NCBI RefSeq assembly: GCF_963169125.1
Contig: NC_084794.1
Location: forward strand, 158,795,858-158,859,857
Direction of reading: 5' to 3'
From: Humulus lupulus
Taxonomy: Eukaryota; Streptophyta; Magnoliopsida; Rosales; Cannabaceae
Length of the DNA stretch: 64,000 bases
Part shown: one piece after another, positions 31,580 to 42,400 of the stretch
How the letters are laid out: each line of letters opens with the position of its first letter
Position numbering within the stretch: position 1 is the stretch's first letter
Notes under the pieces: model-generated
The model's input: only the letters and a program-made list of their open reading frames with translations
Database searches by the model: none
Told to the model about the DNA's origin: nothing
Position numbers and translations under genes: made by a program

Positions 31580-34500
31580 TTACTTATCACATAACTCCGG
31601 ATACCAGCCTTGCATGTCCTCCCCCAACTCCCACGTTGCCTCGCGTTCAGAACTATTGCTCCATAGGACTTTGACTATAGGAAGGCTCTTAGACCGTAAC
31701 TACTTCATCCCTCTATCTAGGATGCTAACCAGTCGTTCCTCGTAACTTAAGTCTTTCTGGAGCGCTATCGTATCGTATTTGAGGACGTGAGAAGAGTCTG
31801 ACACATATTTCCGTAACATCGAGATGTGGAAGACGTTGTGACTATCGGCTAATGCTGGCGGTAGGGCTAGTCTATACGCAACTGTTCCCACTTTGTCCAA
31901 TATCTAAAAGGACCTATGAATCGGGGACTAAGCTTGCCCTTCTTTCCGAACCGCTTGACACTTTTCATAGGAGATATCTTGATCTCCAACTTGAAATTCC
32001 ACATCGCGTCGTTTGGTATCTGCATAGCTTTTCTGACGGCTTTGAGCAGCCAGCATACGCTGTCTAATAAGCGTTACTGCTTCTTAAGCTTGTCTAACAG
32101 CTTCGAGCCTTAGAAGCTGCCTTTCTCCTACCTCGTCCCAGTGCAACGGTGATCGGTACCTTCTTTCATATAGCAACTCATAAGGTGCCATCCCGATCGT
32201 CGACTGGTAGTTGTTGTTGTACGAGAACTTGATCAGTGGTAAGTACTTGTTCCACGATCCTCTGAAATCAAGTATACACGCGCGTAGCATATCCTCTAAG
32301 ATCTAAATCGTACGCTCAAACTGCCCATCTTTCTGAGGATGGAAAGCTGTACTAAGGCTTAACTTAGTACCCATAGCTCGCTGTAAGTTTCTCCAAAATC
32401 TTGACGTAAATACTGATCCTCTATCTGACTCTATCGTCTTGGGGATTCCATGCAATCGTACAATCTCTTGGATGTAGATGTCTGCATATTGGTCTGCCGT
32501 ATATGAAGTCTTAACAGGCAGGAAATGAGCCGACCTGGTTAGTCTATCTATGACTATCCAAGTGGAATCATGCTGCTTATTCGTCTTTGGCAGACCCGTC
32601 ACGAAGTCCATGGCTATATCGTCCCACTTCCATTCCAGTATGCTAAGCGATTGCAATAATCCTGCAGGCCGCTGATACTCTGCTTTCACTTGCTGGCATA
32701 CGAGACACTTAGATACATACTCTGCTATCTCCTTCTTCATCCCTGGCCACCAATAGACTGCCTTGATGTGAGTCATCTTGGTAGACCCTGGATGAACTGA
32801 GTACGGGGTATTGTGCGCTTCTTCTAGGATCGTCTTCTTAATACTTTGATCGTCTGGCACGCATACCCGATCCTTATATCTCAATAAACCTTGGCTAGAT
32901 ATTGAGAAATCTGTATTCTTGCCTTCTCTGACTGCTTCCATGTGTGCTGCTAACGTGTCATCATGTCTCTGACCAATCCGTATGTCCTCTAGCAGATTCG
33001 ATTGGATAGACAAGTTAGTCAGCTTGCCTATAACTACTTCTATTCCGGCACTGATCAGCTCCTACTGTAGCGGCTTTTCTAATAAGGCTGCTAAATTCCC
33101 ATAGCTTTTCCTACTAAGCGCATCGGCAACTACGTTCGCCTTTCCTAGGTGGTATAGGATTTCGCAGTCGTAATCCTTTACTAATTCTAACCACCTGCGC
33201 TTGCCTCATGTTGAGCTCCTTCTGCGTAAAGAAGTATTTTAAACTCTTGTGGTCCGTATAAATCTCGTACCGTTTTCTGTAAAGATAATGGTGCCAGATT
33301 TGCAACGACCACCACTGCCAACTCCATATCATGAGTTGGATAGCGTTGTTCATACTCCTTCAACTAACGTGAGGCGTAGGCTATCACCTTGTCGTTTTTG
33401 CATCAACACGCATCCCAATCCTAGCTTTGATGCATCACAGCAGACAATGAACTTATCGTTGGGTGTCGATACACTAAGTACTGGTGTTGAGCAAAGCTTA
33501 TCCTTAAGCAACTGGAAGCTTTCCTCACACTTATCATTCCTGTTAAACTTTGTTGCTTCCGGGTCAGGTTGGTGAGTGGAGTGGCTATCTTAGAAAAGCC
33601 CTCTACAAACTTTCTATAGTAACCTGCTAGCCCTAAGAAGCTTCTTACTTCTGACGCGTCCTTTGGTCTAGGCCAATCCTTCACGGCCTCTACCTTCGAT
33701 GGATCCACAGCAACTCCGTCTTTCGATATGATGTGCCCGAGGAACGCCACTTGTGAGAGCCAAAACTCGCATTTCTTGAACTTGGCGTAAAGTTTATGCT
33801 CCTTCAATCGCGTCAAAATCATCCTCAAGTGTTCCTCGTGCTCCACTTCATCCTTGGAGTAAATTAAAATGTCGTCGATGAACACAACGATGAATTTATC
33901 CAAGTAGTCTTTGAAGACCCTATTTATTAGGTCCATAAACGCGGCTGGCGCGTTAGTAAGACCAAAAGACATAACCAAGAACTTGTAATGTCCATAACGA
34001 GTCCTAAAGGCTGTCTTAGGGATGTCTTCTCCCTTTACCTTGAGCTGATGATACCCGGACCGTAAATCGATCTTAGAAAATACAGTCGCGCCTCGGAGTT
34101 GATCAAACAAATCATCAATCCGAGGTAGCGGGTATTTGTTCTTAATTGTTACTTTATTCAGCTCACGGTAGTCTATGCACATGTGCATACTTCCGTCCTT
34201 CTTCTTCACGAATAGTACCGGAGCTCCCCATGGTGAATGGCTTGGCCTAATGAAACCCAAGTCTAGGAGTTCTTGTAGTTGCGTCTTTAACTCCTTGAGT
34301 TCCGTAGGTGCCATCCGGTATGGTGCCTTAGAGATAGGCTCGGTGCTGGGTACTAATTCTATCGTGAAGTCTATTTCTCGAGTTGGCGGCAATCCTGGCA
34401 AGTCATCGGGAAATACTTGTATAACGCGGACATCTCCAACCTTAAGTGGCGTCTTCCTTTCCACGTTCGTGATGCTGGCTAAAAAAACGCTTGACATCCT

Positions 34501-35819
34501 TTCTCTATCCCTTGTTGAGCTTTGAGGGATGACACTAACGGGGTGTGTAGTCCTGAAGCTTGTCCCGTGAAGCATCGTCTCTGGCCATCAGGAGTCTCGA
34601 ACATCACCTTCTTGCGTTTGCAATCGATCGTTGCGCCATGCCGTGCTAGCCTATCCATGCCTAGTATTACGTCGAAGTCCTTGATCACTAGCTCTATCAG
34701 GTCTCCTTCTAGTTCTATGTCCTCAATCTTGATCGGTACGCCTCGTACTATTCGTGATGATAGAACTACTTTGCCCGAAGGCAACTCGGTTACAAACCTA
34801 GTTCTAAATCTTTCACCAGGTTTGTCTAGTTCTTCTATCATTCCTAACGAGATATACGAGTATACTCATACCAATCAAGCGATACTAGAACATATACTAT
34901 CGAGGATAGGATCTGACCTGTAAATGCTTGTTACTAGCATGGGTTCCTCCTTGGGTCAAGGCAAAGACTTTGGTCTGGAACCATCGTTTAATCCTTCTTC
35001 TCCTTACTAACATTAATCTGAATCCTTTATACTTCTATTGCCGTTTCTAGAACATTGGCATAGGTAGTGGTTCCCAGGTCTGCTAGCTTAACCCCTAATT
35101 CCATCTTTGGTCTAAGTCCTCTGACGAACTTGGTCAACCTCGTAAAGTCGGTTGGGACCAACTCTGGTGCAAACTTGACTAATCTGACGAGCATTTTCTC
35201 CTACCATTAGCGATGACTGCCGAGGTGTAGTACTTCTTGTGGAACGGCTCCACAAATCTTGTCCATATCATGGTGGTGACATCATTAGTCTGCTGAACTA
35301 AGTCCCACCATATTCTGGCATCCTTCCTGAGTAATGACGAGACGCAGGATATGCGGTCCGTATTACTGAGGTTCATGTGCGTAAGAATTGGCTCTACATT
35401 CCTTAGCCACTCTTCTGCCTCATAGGGGTCTATAGTCCCTTCGAAGTTTGGAGCGTGCTGCTTGCGGAACCTTTCATACACTGACTCCATATTCGGTACT
35501 GGATGTGGCGCGTAGTTCGTCACTGGCCATCCCCCATATGGACCAACTTGTTGGGGTGCTAGGGCCATTTGTTGTAGCTGCGGCTGCGGTTGTGGCGGAG
35601 GTTGAGGCTGAGTCTGCGCCCATTGACGTTGTTGTTGCAAGAGTTCCTCGACTTGTTGTCGCCGTCTAGCGATTTCCGCGGTGTTGTCAGCTGACGGTGT
35701 CGGCGCGTTGCAGCTAGTAGTAGCACGCACTCCTCTTCTGCGAACTGGAGGGCATCATTGGTCATTGGAACAACGTTGGATGCGTTTCCGTTGGTGCGTG
35801 CAGATCTTCGGAGCGACAT
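31580..35819 (-). pseudogene. Element E gag-pol, multiply frameshifted
   Basis: Starts at the same Met as element F (35817-35819, [15 protein letters not shown]) and ends at the equivalent stop (31580-31582). Pieces: gag 35179-35819 with a frameshift near 35725; protease region 34479-34841; RT 33421-34575 ([22 protein letters not shown] intact); RNase H 33114-33353; integrase 32303-33013 and 32084-32290; chromodomain part 31700-31900. These lie in different frames, implying five or more frameshifts plus stop codons. Relative to F about 370 bp are missing between gag and protease, removing the zinc knuckle, and the DSGATH protease motif is gone. No functional polyprotein can be made. Confidence 0.92.
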
Positions 35820-36348
35820 CTTCACCAAAAGTTCTAACAGTCGAGAACTTGTTAGAACTTACCCTAATAGGCTCTAAGGCAAAAACTTATTCTAAAACAA
35901 ACATATCTCGGACCTATTTATTATGACTTCTTATGAAAAATTATATAGGTCTTTATTTATTATTAGAGTGGGTTTCTATACTTAGAAAAACAAGTTATCT
36001 TTATTTTCTAAGTGTGTTTCTAATCATCCTATATAACTTAATTCTCAGGCTCGAAACTTATCTTTGTTCCAAAGTTAACCATATTGAGGGAGGGCTGGGA
36101 TCAGTAAAATCGTTCCCACTACTAAGGCCCCCTAACTCTCAATAAAGAAACTTGGTTCATTGATTTGTATCCACCCTCACTGAACTTAGTCATTATTTAT
36201 TTTATTTATTACTTATTATGATTGCGAAAATAGAATCAAACTCATACATGATAAAATAACATGAAATTAATTTGGAAAAAATAATTTTCACTTATTACAA
36301 TCATAAAATAAAGAAATAAACAAAACAAACAATGAAAAACTAGCTATT

Positions 36349-36837
36349 CTAAAAATCGGGATCTTCTACATCCGATCCTTCATCTAGCATATCATCATCT
36401 ATCTCCTTATAATCATCGTTGTCTTGAGCCTCAAAATTTCCTCGGGGAAGATTCAAGAAGATCCTATGTTGTTGCTCATTAGTGAATTGAAACTCTAAGT
36501 CATAGGTGAACTTAAGTATGAGAGAATAATATCTTAGGGCTGCTTGTAAGTCATCATCATTATTTATATTCTCCCATATTTCTTCTAAAGTTAAAATTGC
36601 TGAAGGAAAATCTTTTAAAAGCCTAATTACTAGGACATATTGTTCTGCAGCTCTCATCATAATTTGCTTAGACTCTTGTAGTTGACCTATCTCTTTGTGG
36701 AACAAGATCAATCTTCGAGTGATCTTTTCTATTGCTCCTACGGTGTTTCTTGGCTCCCTTATTCTTTTTAAGGCCTTAATGGCTCGAATATCTTGGTAGG
36801 TTAAGGCTCCGTTCATTCTTAACTGAAATACAAACAC
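36349..36837 (-). CDS. Element E accessory ORF upstream of gag (162 aa, unknown function)
   Basis: A complete sense-strand ORF between PBS and gag. It is the same length as the ORF at 58124-58612 in element F, aligns without gaps and is roughly 70% identical by eye. The first ~35 residues (ALTYQDIRAIKALKRIREP) and the acidic C-terminus (DDDMLD.GSDVEDPDF) are almost unchanged; the middle has diverged. No signal peptide, membrane segment or known motif is visible. It looks helical with a strongly acidic tail. The first five codons fall inside a possible 75-nt intron (36823-36897), so translation may start at the second or later Met (MNGALTYQ). It is open although the neighbouring gag-pol is wrecked. 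Function unknown. Confidence 0.75.
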   Translation of the reverse strand: MFVFQLRMNGALTYQDIRAIKALKRIREPRNTVGAIEKITRRLILFHKEIGQLQESKQIMMRAAEQYVLVIRLLKDFPSAILTLEEIWENINNDDDLQAALRYYSLILKFTYDLEFQFTNEQQHRIFLNLPRGNFEAQDNDDYKEIDDDMLDEGSDVEDPDF

Positions 36838-36897
36838 TAAAGTTGTTAGCTATACACATAGACAAAGTAACTTGTAACTTGTAACTTAAACACTTAC
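36823..36897 (-). other. Candidate leader intron of element E
   Basis: Donor GTAAGT, a CTAAC branch-like motif and acceptor TTTCAG, 75 nt, AT-rich. An intron of the same length and sites occurs in element F (58598-58672). Splicing is predicted from sequence only. Confidence 0.45.
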
Positions 36898-36963
36898 TTG
36901 GCGGTCCGATTCGGAGCTTTGAGCATGTGTATCGAGGAGAACTTCATGCGAAGGAACCGTTTT

Positions 36964-36974
36964 CTCTGATACCA
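36964..36974 (-). other. Element E primer binding site (tRNA-Met)
   Basis: TGGTATCAGAG on the minus strand, two bases from the 5' LTR; the next base differs from element F (A instead of C). Confidence 0.9.
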
Positions 36975-36976
36975 AC

Positions 36977-38886
36977 TGTAATGACCCACTAATCTAGACT
37001 ATTTGGACCATTAACGAAACTATACATAAAATCCTTAAAAGAACTTACATTTGCGAAAATACCATAATTTATTGAATAACTTGCAAAATAAGAGTTATTT
37101 ACAAAGTAAATACCAAAACGGATATGGGATCCCATTGTCTTTAAAACAAAAACATAATTTAAAATAATAAAACATTACATAATTAGTGCGGAAAATACAT
37201 ATAAAAAGACATAAAACCGAAACTACATCCTCGAATCGATTAACGCTCGGCCCCTTGACTCCATTCATCATCGATACACATCCTCTAAGCGTCACGAATC
37301 TTACCGCCTCTAAAGCTTATTTTCCTGCACATAAAACAGAAAGGAATGAGCCTAATGCCCAGCAAGGAAAATCTAACACAAAGTCATATACATAATTTCA
37401 TAAGAAAACATAAAGACTTAACATAACACATATAACATACACTTATTATAATGGCCATTATTACTTGGGGTCCCATAGACTAAACAAGCATATGCCCATG
37501 GGATTAGTGGGGTCCTACTAGCTAAGTAGGTCATATGCCCATAACCCATTTGGGGTCTTGTTAGCCATATGGGTCATATGCCCAAGCCTACAAACATACA
37601 CATATACATATCATAACACATTAATAACATAAAACATATAGATAACATAAGCACATAACATATTAATTCTAGCCTATTTTCCTTACCAAAGTTACCGGGA
37701 TTATGGACTGAGTTGGGACTTTTGGAACACTCCTAAAACCATAAGAAAGAGTGAGTCTAAGAAAGGAGATGAAACAAAGAGAATAGGAAGACTAAACCAT
37801 TAAAAGAAAATATGCTTACCACAACTTAAGTACTTAAGAACTTGGATTCCCTAACCAAAATAAGAATGAGGTTAGGAAATTGAGTAGAAAACTAAGAGAA
37901 AGGAAACATAATACAGAAAGGAACTAGAGTTTTGGTTACCTCAAAGATTTGCAAGATCAATCTAACCTCCACCGAAATACTATAGAACTCACTTCCCAAA
38001 GTGTTTGATAAGCTTATGATGTTTAAGCTTATAGTTTTTCCCCAAACCAGGTGTTTACACACTCACACTCACTTAACACTAGCAGCTTCTGAACTTAGAG
38101 CAAATGGTGAATAATGGCTGGGTACTAGGTCCTATTTATAGAGTTTGGGAATGAAAATATCTTGATTTTACTTGAATAAAAATAATGGCTTTTTAGGTGA
38201 AAATCATTTGAATAATCGTTCAGCAGAGGCTGAAGACTCGTTCAGAAGATGCTGGACTGTTGAAGGAGTTTGAATGGCTGAAAGGAAAAGAATTCAAATG
38301 TATTTGAAAACATGCTGGTGGAGGCGATATATCGCCCCCTATAGGCGATATATCGCCTGGACCTTTGTTCCCGAGGCGACCGTGCATCGATTCGTGTTTT
38401 CCGTATCTACGTGCTGTGATATATCGCCCCCTATAGCTGCGATATATCGGCATACGCTGAATATTTAAACACGAATTTACACATTTTTAGCTAAGTTTGA
38501 ATGGAGTAAACAGCCTTGACTAAGCCCTCAACGTACTCAAAGCTGCTGACTGACCCTATAACATTCAAACTTTACCCTTATTTAATTTAATCCTCAAAAA
38601 TACTTAATCCTTAATTACCATTCATAACATGTGCTTAAAATCCTATTGGTTGATATCTAAACCTTATAATATAACAAATACTATCATTAATATCAGTCAT
38701 ATAATCAAACCTTAGGTTATACTTAATATTCTTAAACTATAGGTTAAACTTAGAAAATCTATAAGTACTACTATGAGTGTCCAAATAATTCCCGGTCTGA
38801 ACCAAAAATCCATAGTAACAAAGATAACACTAAACATACTATAATACTACTAAACAATTAGCTAAGTAAAGTTCTTGGACTCTACA
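36977..38886 (-). repeat. Element E 5' LTR
   Basis: 1910 bp, same termini as the 3' LTR, followed by the TSD CAATG (38887-38891). The only difference noticed from the 3' copy is T at 38417. Confidence 0.95.
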
Positions 38887-38891
38887 CAATG

Positions 38892-39386
38892 CTCCTAACT
38901 GAATCAACGAACCTAGTCTAAAATATAAATGTCTCTTTATATATATATATATATTTATGGAGACTTGAACTCCTTACTGTTCACAAACACATACTCATCC
39001 ATCCACCCAAGACCTCTTTGAGCTAGCCTCAAGTGACCATTAAGTCTAAAATAATAAAGTTACTCATTTTCTTGTTCATGAAATGACTATACTATAGATT
39101 TCGTTATTCAATTGAAAGTTATATTTTGGGATTGATGCTTGAGCAAAGAAAATAGGGAAAACTAATTGAGATTGGAACAAATGAAATCCTATAAACATTA
39201 TATATTTTAGTTTCTTTTTAAGTATAAATATAATATCATTAACTTTCATATATGTAGTATAATATATTCCGAGTTGTGCGATAGAGAGATATCACACTTT
39301 TTTGGTTTAATTGAGCCATCGTGGTCATCGAGAATTGGGACAAATTTGGATAATTGGGCTGAAATTATCTTAGAGCGTATATGGGT
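38892..39386. other. Unassigned AT-rich sequence of CACTA-like element 2
   Basis: No gene seen. There is an (AT)n run at about 38938-38955. Confidence 0.35.
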
Positions 39387-40033
39387 CAAACTTTGTTAAT
39401 GCCATACCATTTCTTGTAAGTAAAATTTTCATTTAATATTAATTTTACTTGTACCTTCTGATGTTTATTTTAATAACTTTTTTTTAAATGCAGACATCAC
39501 TGGATGTTAGTGATCATTGATCCAGATGACCATGCATGTTACTATCTTGGTCCGCTTAGAAAATCTCCTTCAAATGATTTGAAGAACCTTATGAATAGGT
39601 AATACATTTGAAACTCATTTTAAAATATAATATGGTTATTTGATATGGAAATAAAAAATTAATATGCTCTTCATATTGATGTATATATAGTGTATTTTCA
39701 CACATTAAGCGAAAGACAGGAAGGAATGAAAAAAATTACAAGTGGAAAATAGTCAATTGCCCTCGTCAAACATCGTCAGTAGAGTGCGACTTTTATATCA
39801 TAAGGATGATGAATGACTATTGCTTGAAAGAGACACCCATGCGATGGCTAACTAGTAATGTAAGTATATTTATTATTATTGAACAACAATTCTATTGAAT
39901 TTAACTTCTGACTTAGTTTTTTTATTTTGTGTTTTGTTGTGTGGTGGGAAGAATACATATTACACTTGGCGAAATTAATGAAACTCGAAATGAATGGGCA
40001 ACCAAGCTTCTTGAGCGGATGAGTCATAACTAG
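39387..40033 (+). CDS. Ulp1/SENP-like cysteine protease C-terminal exons (C48 type), transposon-borne
   Basis: Four exons read in frame across GT-AG introns: QTLLMPYHFL (39387-39416), HHWMLVIIDPDDHACYYLGP and PSNDLKNLMNR (39495-39600), NYKWKIVNCPRQTSS then VECDFYIIRMMND (about 39690-39858), and IHITLGEINETRNEWATKLL to the stop at 40031-40033. This matches the C48 catalytic core: His in HHW, Asp in the IDPDD block, Gln in PRQ and Cys in VEC. The residue after the Cys is Asp where Gly is usual, which may impair activity. Only the C-terminal half is visible; upstream exons are missing or lost. Ulp1-like domains are common in plant DNA transposons (CACTA and Mutator-like), usually of unknown role. 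Confidence 0.7.
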
Positions 40034-40261
40034 AGTAACTTTTGAAATCAGAATTAAAAAATATACTAATTGTAGTTTTTAGTTAGCACTTACATAGTTA
40101 TTCCAACTGTATATTTTGATCTTGTAATTTTTAGATTTGGAACATACTGAGTTCTATTGATTTTGTCTGCCTATTGATTCTGTCTGATCTATGTTGTAAT
40201 TACACAGGAAATTATGAATGAATATAATGGTTAAAAATAGAGAAATGAAAAAGTTCTCTTA

Positions 40262-40574
40262 TTCTACATGGGACGTCGGTCTCAGTAAAACTATCGTCTT
40301 ATGTATTGCAGGAGATGACGCTTAAGTAGGAACTGTCGTTTCATTTACTGCAATGGATGACGCTTGCATAGAAACTGTCGTCTCATGTACCACAAGAGAC
40401 AACATTTGTATAGGAATCATCGTCTCATGTACGACAAGAGATGACCCTTTATTTAAACCGTCGTTACATGATTTACATGGCATGACATTGCATGGGACGA
40501 CGGTATTAGAACCGACGTATGAGAGTCCATATGACGATTTAAAACCATTGTCCCATGTCAATTTTGTAGTAGTG
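40262..40574 (+). repeat. Subterminal repeats and right terminus of CACTA-like element 2
   Basis: At least five copies of a GAGATGACG...AACTGTCGTCTCATGTA pattern spaced about 60 bp, ending at the TTTTGTAGTAGTG terminus. Confidence 0.6.
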
Positions 40575-40617
40575 GCCCTTATGACCTATTAGTAATTTTG
40601 GGTCATTACAACTATCC
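40575..40617 (-). repeat. 43-bp stub: LTR end plus start of polypurine tract of an A-family element
   Basis: GCCCTTATGACC...GGGTCATTACA is the reverse complement of an A-type LTR start (TGTAATGACCCAAAATTACTAATA), followed by ACTATCC, the beginning of the family's polypurine region. It is cut on the left by CACTA-like element 2 and on the right by the LTR of G1. Confidence 0.7.
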
Positions 40618-42364
40618 TGTAACGCCCTGGGCAGCCAAGACCGTTACACTGTGTATTTATAAAGGTGCAAGAATTGCTAATCAATTCATTTAGTTGAAAA
40701 CGTGTTACTGAAACCAATAATGAACTAGGGTTAAAAGGGTTTGGTCACAAAAGATACCATTCGTTTAAATAAGCATTTCAAACATGGGATCCCAAAAGAA
40801 AATAGAGTTAAAAAGGACAGTTTACAAAATTCCAAGGTATATACAACTGCTAGCCACTCTAAGGGAAAAACATACATGTAAGGTTCTCCCGTTCTTGTCC
40901 ATCCCACGACCGTGGCGGCCGGGCAGCTGACTATGTACATTCCGCCTCTAGAGCTCTCCAAGTCAGGGATGATCAAGCTTACCCTTGCCTTTACTTGCAC
41001 CACGTAGCACCCGTGAGCCAAGGCCCAACAAGAAAACATAACATCATAGCACAAACAATAATAATAACCAAATAACTCTTTAAGCATGTTCATATATACT
41101 TAACAGTCCATATTAATTACATAATCAATATACATAACCAGGATATCCACAAACTAATACTCACATATTCAGCATGACATACTCATCTGTTAACAATAAT
41201 AACTAAATCACATAACAATCAGGGTCGAAGCCCTTAAGTCGCACGCTCTGTTGAACCCACTGACTTCGGTCTGCCTAAACCGAGCTCAGTGAATATTAAG
41301 CTGTCCTCAACTACCAGTCGCTAAGCTGCGCCATGTGCGCCAATGTAAACTCCGACACTCTTAGGTCGTTTGTTTAATATTCACATGGCATAATACCACC
41401 TTACATAATGCATACAAGAATAGGGAACCCTTAGTCCCGTCATAAACTCACAACCGGGTGCAGTTTTCTTACCTTTAATTCCAAGTGTTCTGATTACGAG
41501 AGATGACCCTTGAGCACGATCCGTTTCCCGAGCCCTAGCTTACACCTTCACTGAACAACCAATCCACCAAGAAATTGCTGAGCAAACTCCCAAGTCCTTA
41601 GCCTCAATTCAGTCTTCAATTTTAAAACCCAAAAACTCTTAGAACCCAGCCCAAAGCTACATAATTAAATGACCAAGAATGTGATTCAAGACTTACCTCA
41701 ACTCGTGATTGAATTCCTTAGCTAATATTGAGTTAATCTTCCAAGTTTCAACTCAAACTTCTGGGTTTCCAGCCAAGTTTTCCTTTGGTTTCACTAGCTT
41801 CCTTGAGTGAGTGTTTGAGATGATAAGACTGAGCTGAGAGGAAAAAAGAAAAGGTCGGTTTGGCCATGTTCTATTGTTTTTCTTAATTTTGTCTTATCCA
41901 CCCCTAGTTAATTAAGTTAATCCCAAAGCTCGGGATACCAAAAACGTCCCCGAGGGCAAAATGGTAAACTTCCCCAGTATTTCCTCCTAAGCTTTCTAAC
42001 CTCAAATATATCTCCAATTATTTATTTCCATAACCCAATAACCCAAATAACCATCTAATACCCAAAATACCCCTTAACTCGCCCCGAGTCAAGTATTGGG
42101 TCTCGTTGTGACTTTCCTGCTAACTGGCTCCCTAGGATCGCCCCAAGTCGCATGCTGCAGATATATCCCCATAATAATGTGGTCGTCACAATTATAACAT
42201 ATAATCACATTTATGCCCTCAACGGGCTAAAATTGCAAATATACCCCTTTAAGCTGAACAAGGCCTACATGCATCTTAGACATGCATTTCATATATCCAT
42301 ATAATCATATAAGCATGCTTATCATGGAATCATAAGCCTTAATAGTGATTTTTGGGTCGTTACA
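40618..42364 (-). repeat. G1 3' LTR (A/C family, internally deleted)
   Basis: 1747 bp; plus-strand start TGTAACGCCCTGGGCAGCC, end TTTTGGGTCGTTACA. Compared with element C's LTR about 570 bp are missing at about 41545, where CCCTAGCTT joins directly to ACACCTTCACTGAA. This removes the GC-rich segment present at 11940-12110 in C. Confidence 0.88.
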
Positions 42365-42382
42365 ACTATCCCCTCCTACTGA
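42365..42382 (-). other. G1 polypurine tract
   Basis: TCAGTAGGAGGGGATAGT on the minus strand adjoining the LTR. Confidence 0.75.
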
Positions 42383-42400
42383 GAATTTCGTCCTCGAAAT

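Larger units (their letters stand above)
29634..38886 (-). mobile_element. Element E: recent Tekay/Del-type insertion with dead gag-pol and intact accessory ORF
   Basis: A 9.25-kb element with two 1910-bp LTRs (29634-31543, 36977-38886) that differ at a single base as read (31074 C, 38417 T). The TSD CAATG occurs at 29629-29633 and 38887-38891. PBS and polypurine tract are in place. The near-identity of the LTRs points to a very recent insertion, yet gag-pol has at least five frameshifts, lacks the zinc knuckle and has no DSG protease motif. The accessory ORF (36349-36837) is open. It is closely related to element F, which could have supplied proteins in trans. Confidence 0.95.
38892..40574 (+). 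mobile_element. CACTA-like element 2 (right part)
   Basis: Ends at 40562-40574 with TTTTGTAGTAGTG, the same terminus as CACTA-like element 1. From about 40262 to 40560 short GAGATGACG / CGTCTCATG / CATGGGACGACGG motifs recur in both orientations, a subterminal repeat array of a different sequence family from element 1. A Ulp1-like protease gene (39387-40033) lies just inside. Element E splits it or its flank. The left terminus is not identified, so the gene fragment at 26604-28961 may or may not lie inside it. Confidence 0.5.

Noticed and set aside
40731..41093. 120-codon minus-strand ORF in the G1 LTR
   Set aside because: Lies wholly in LTR sequence; the corresponding region of element C is interrupted.
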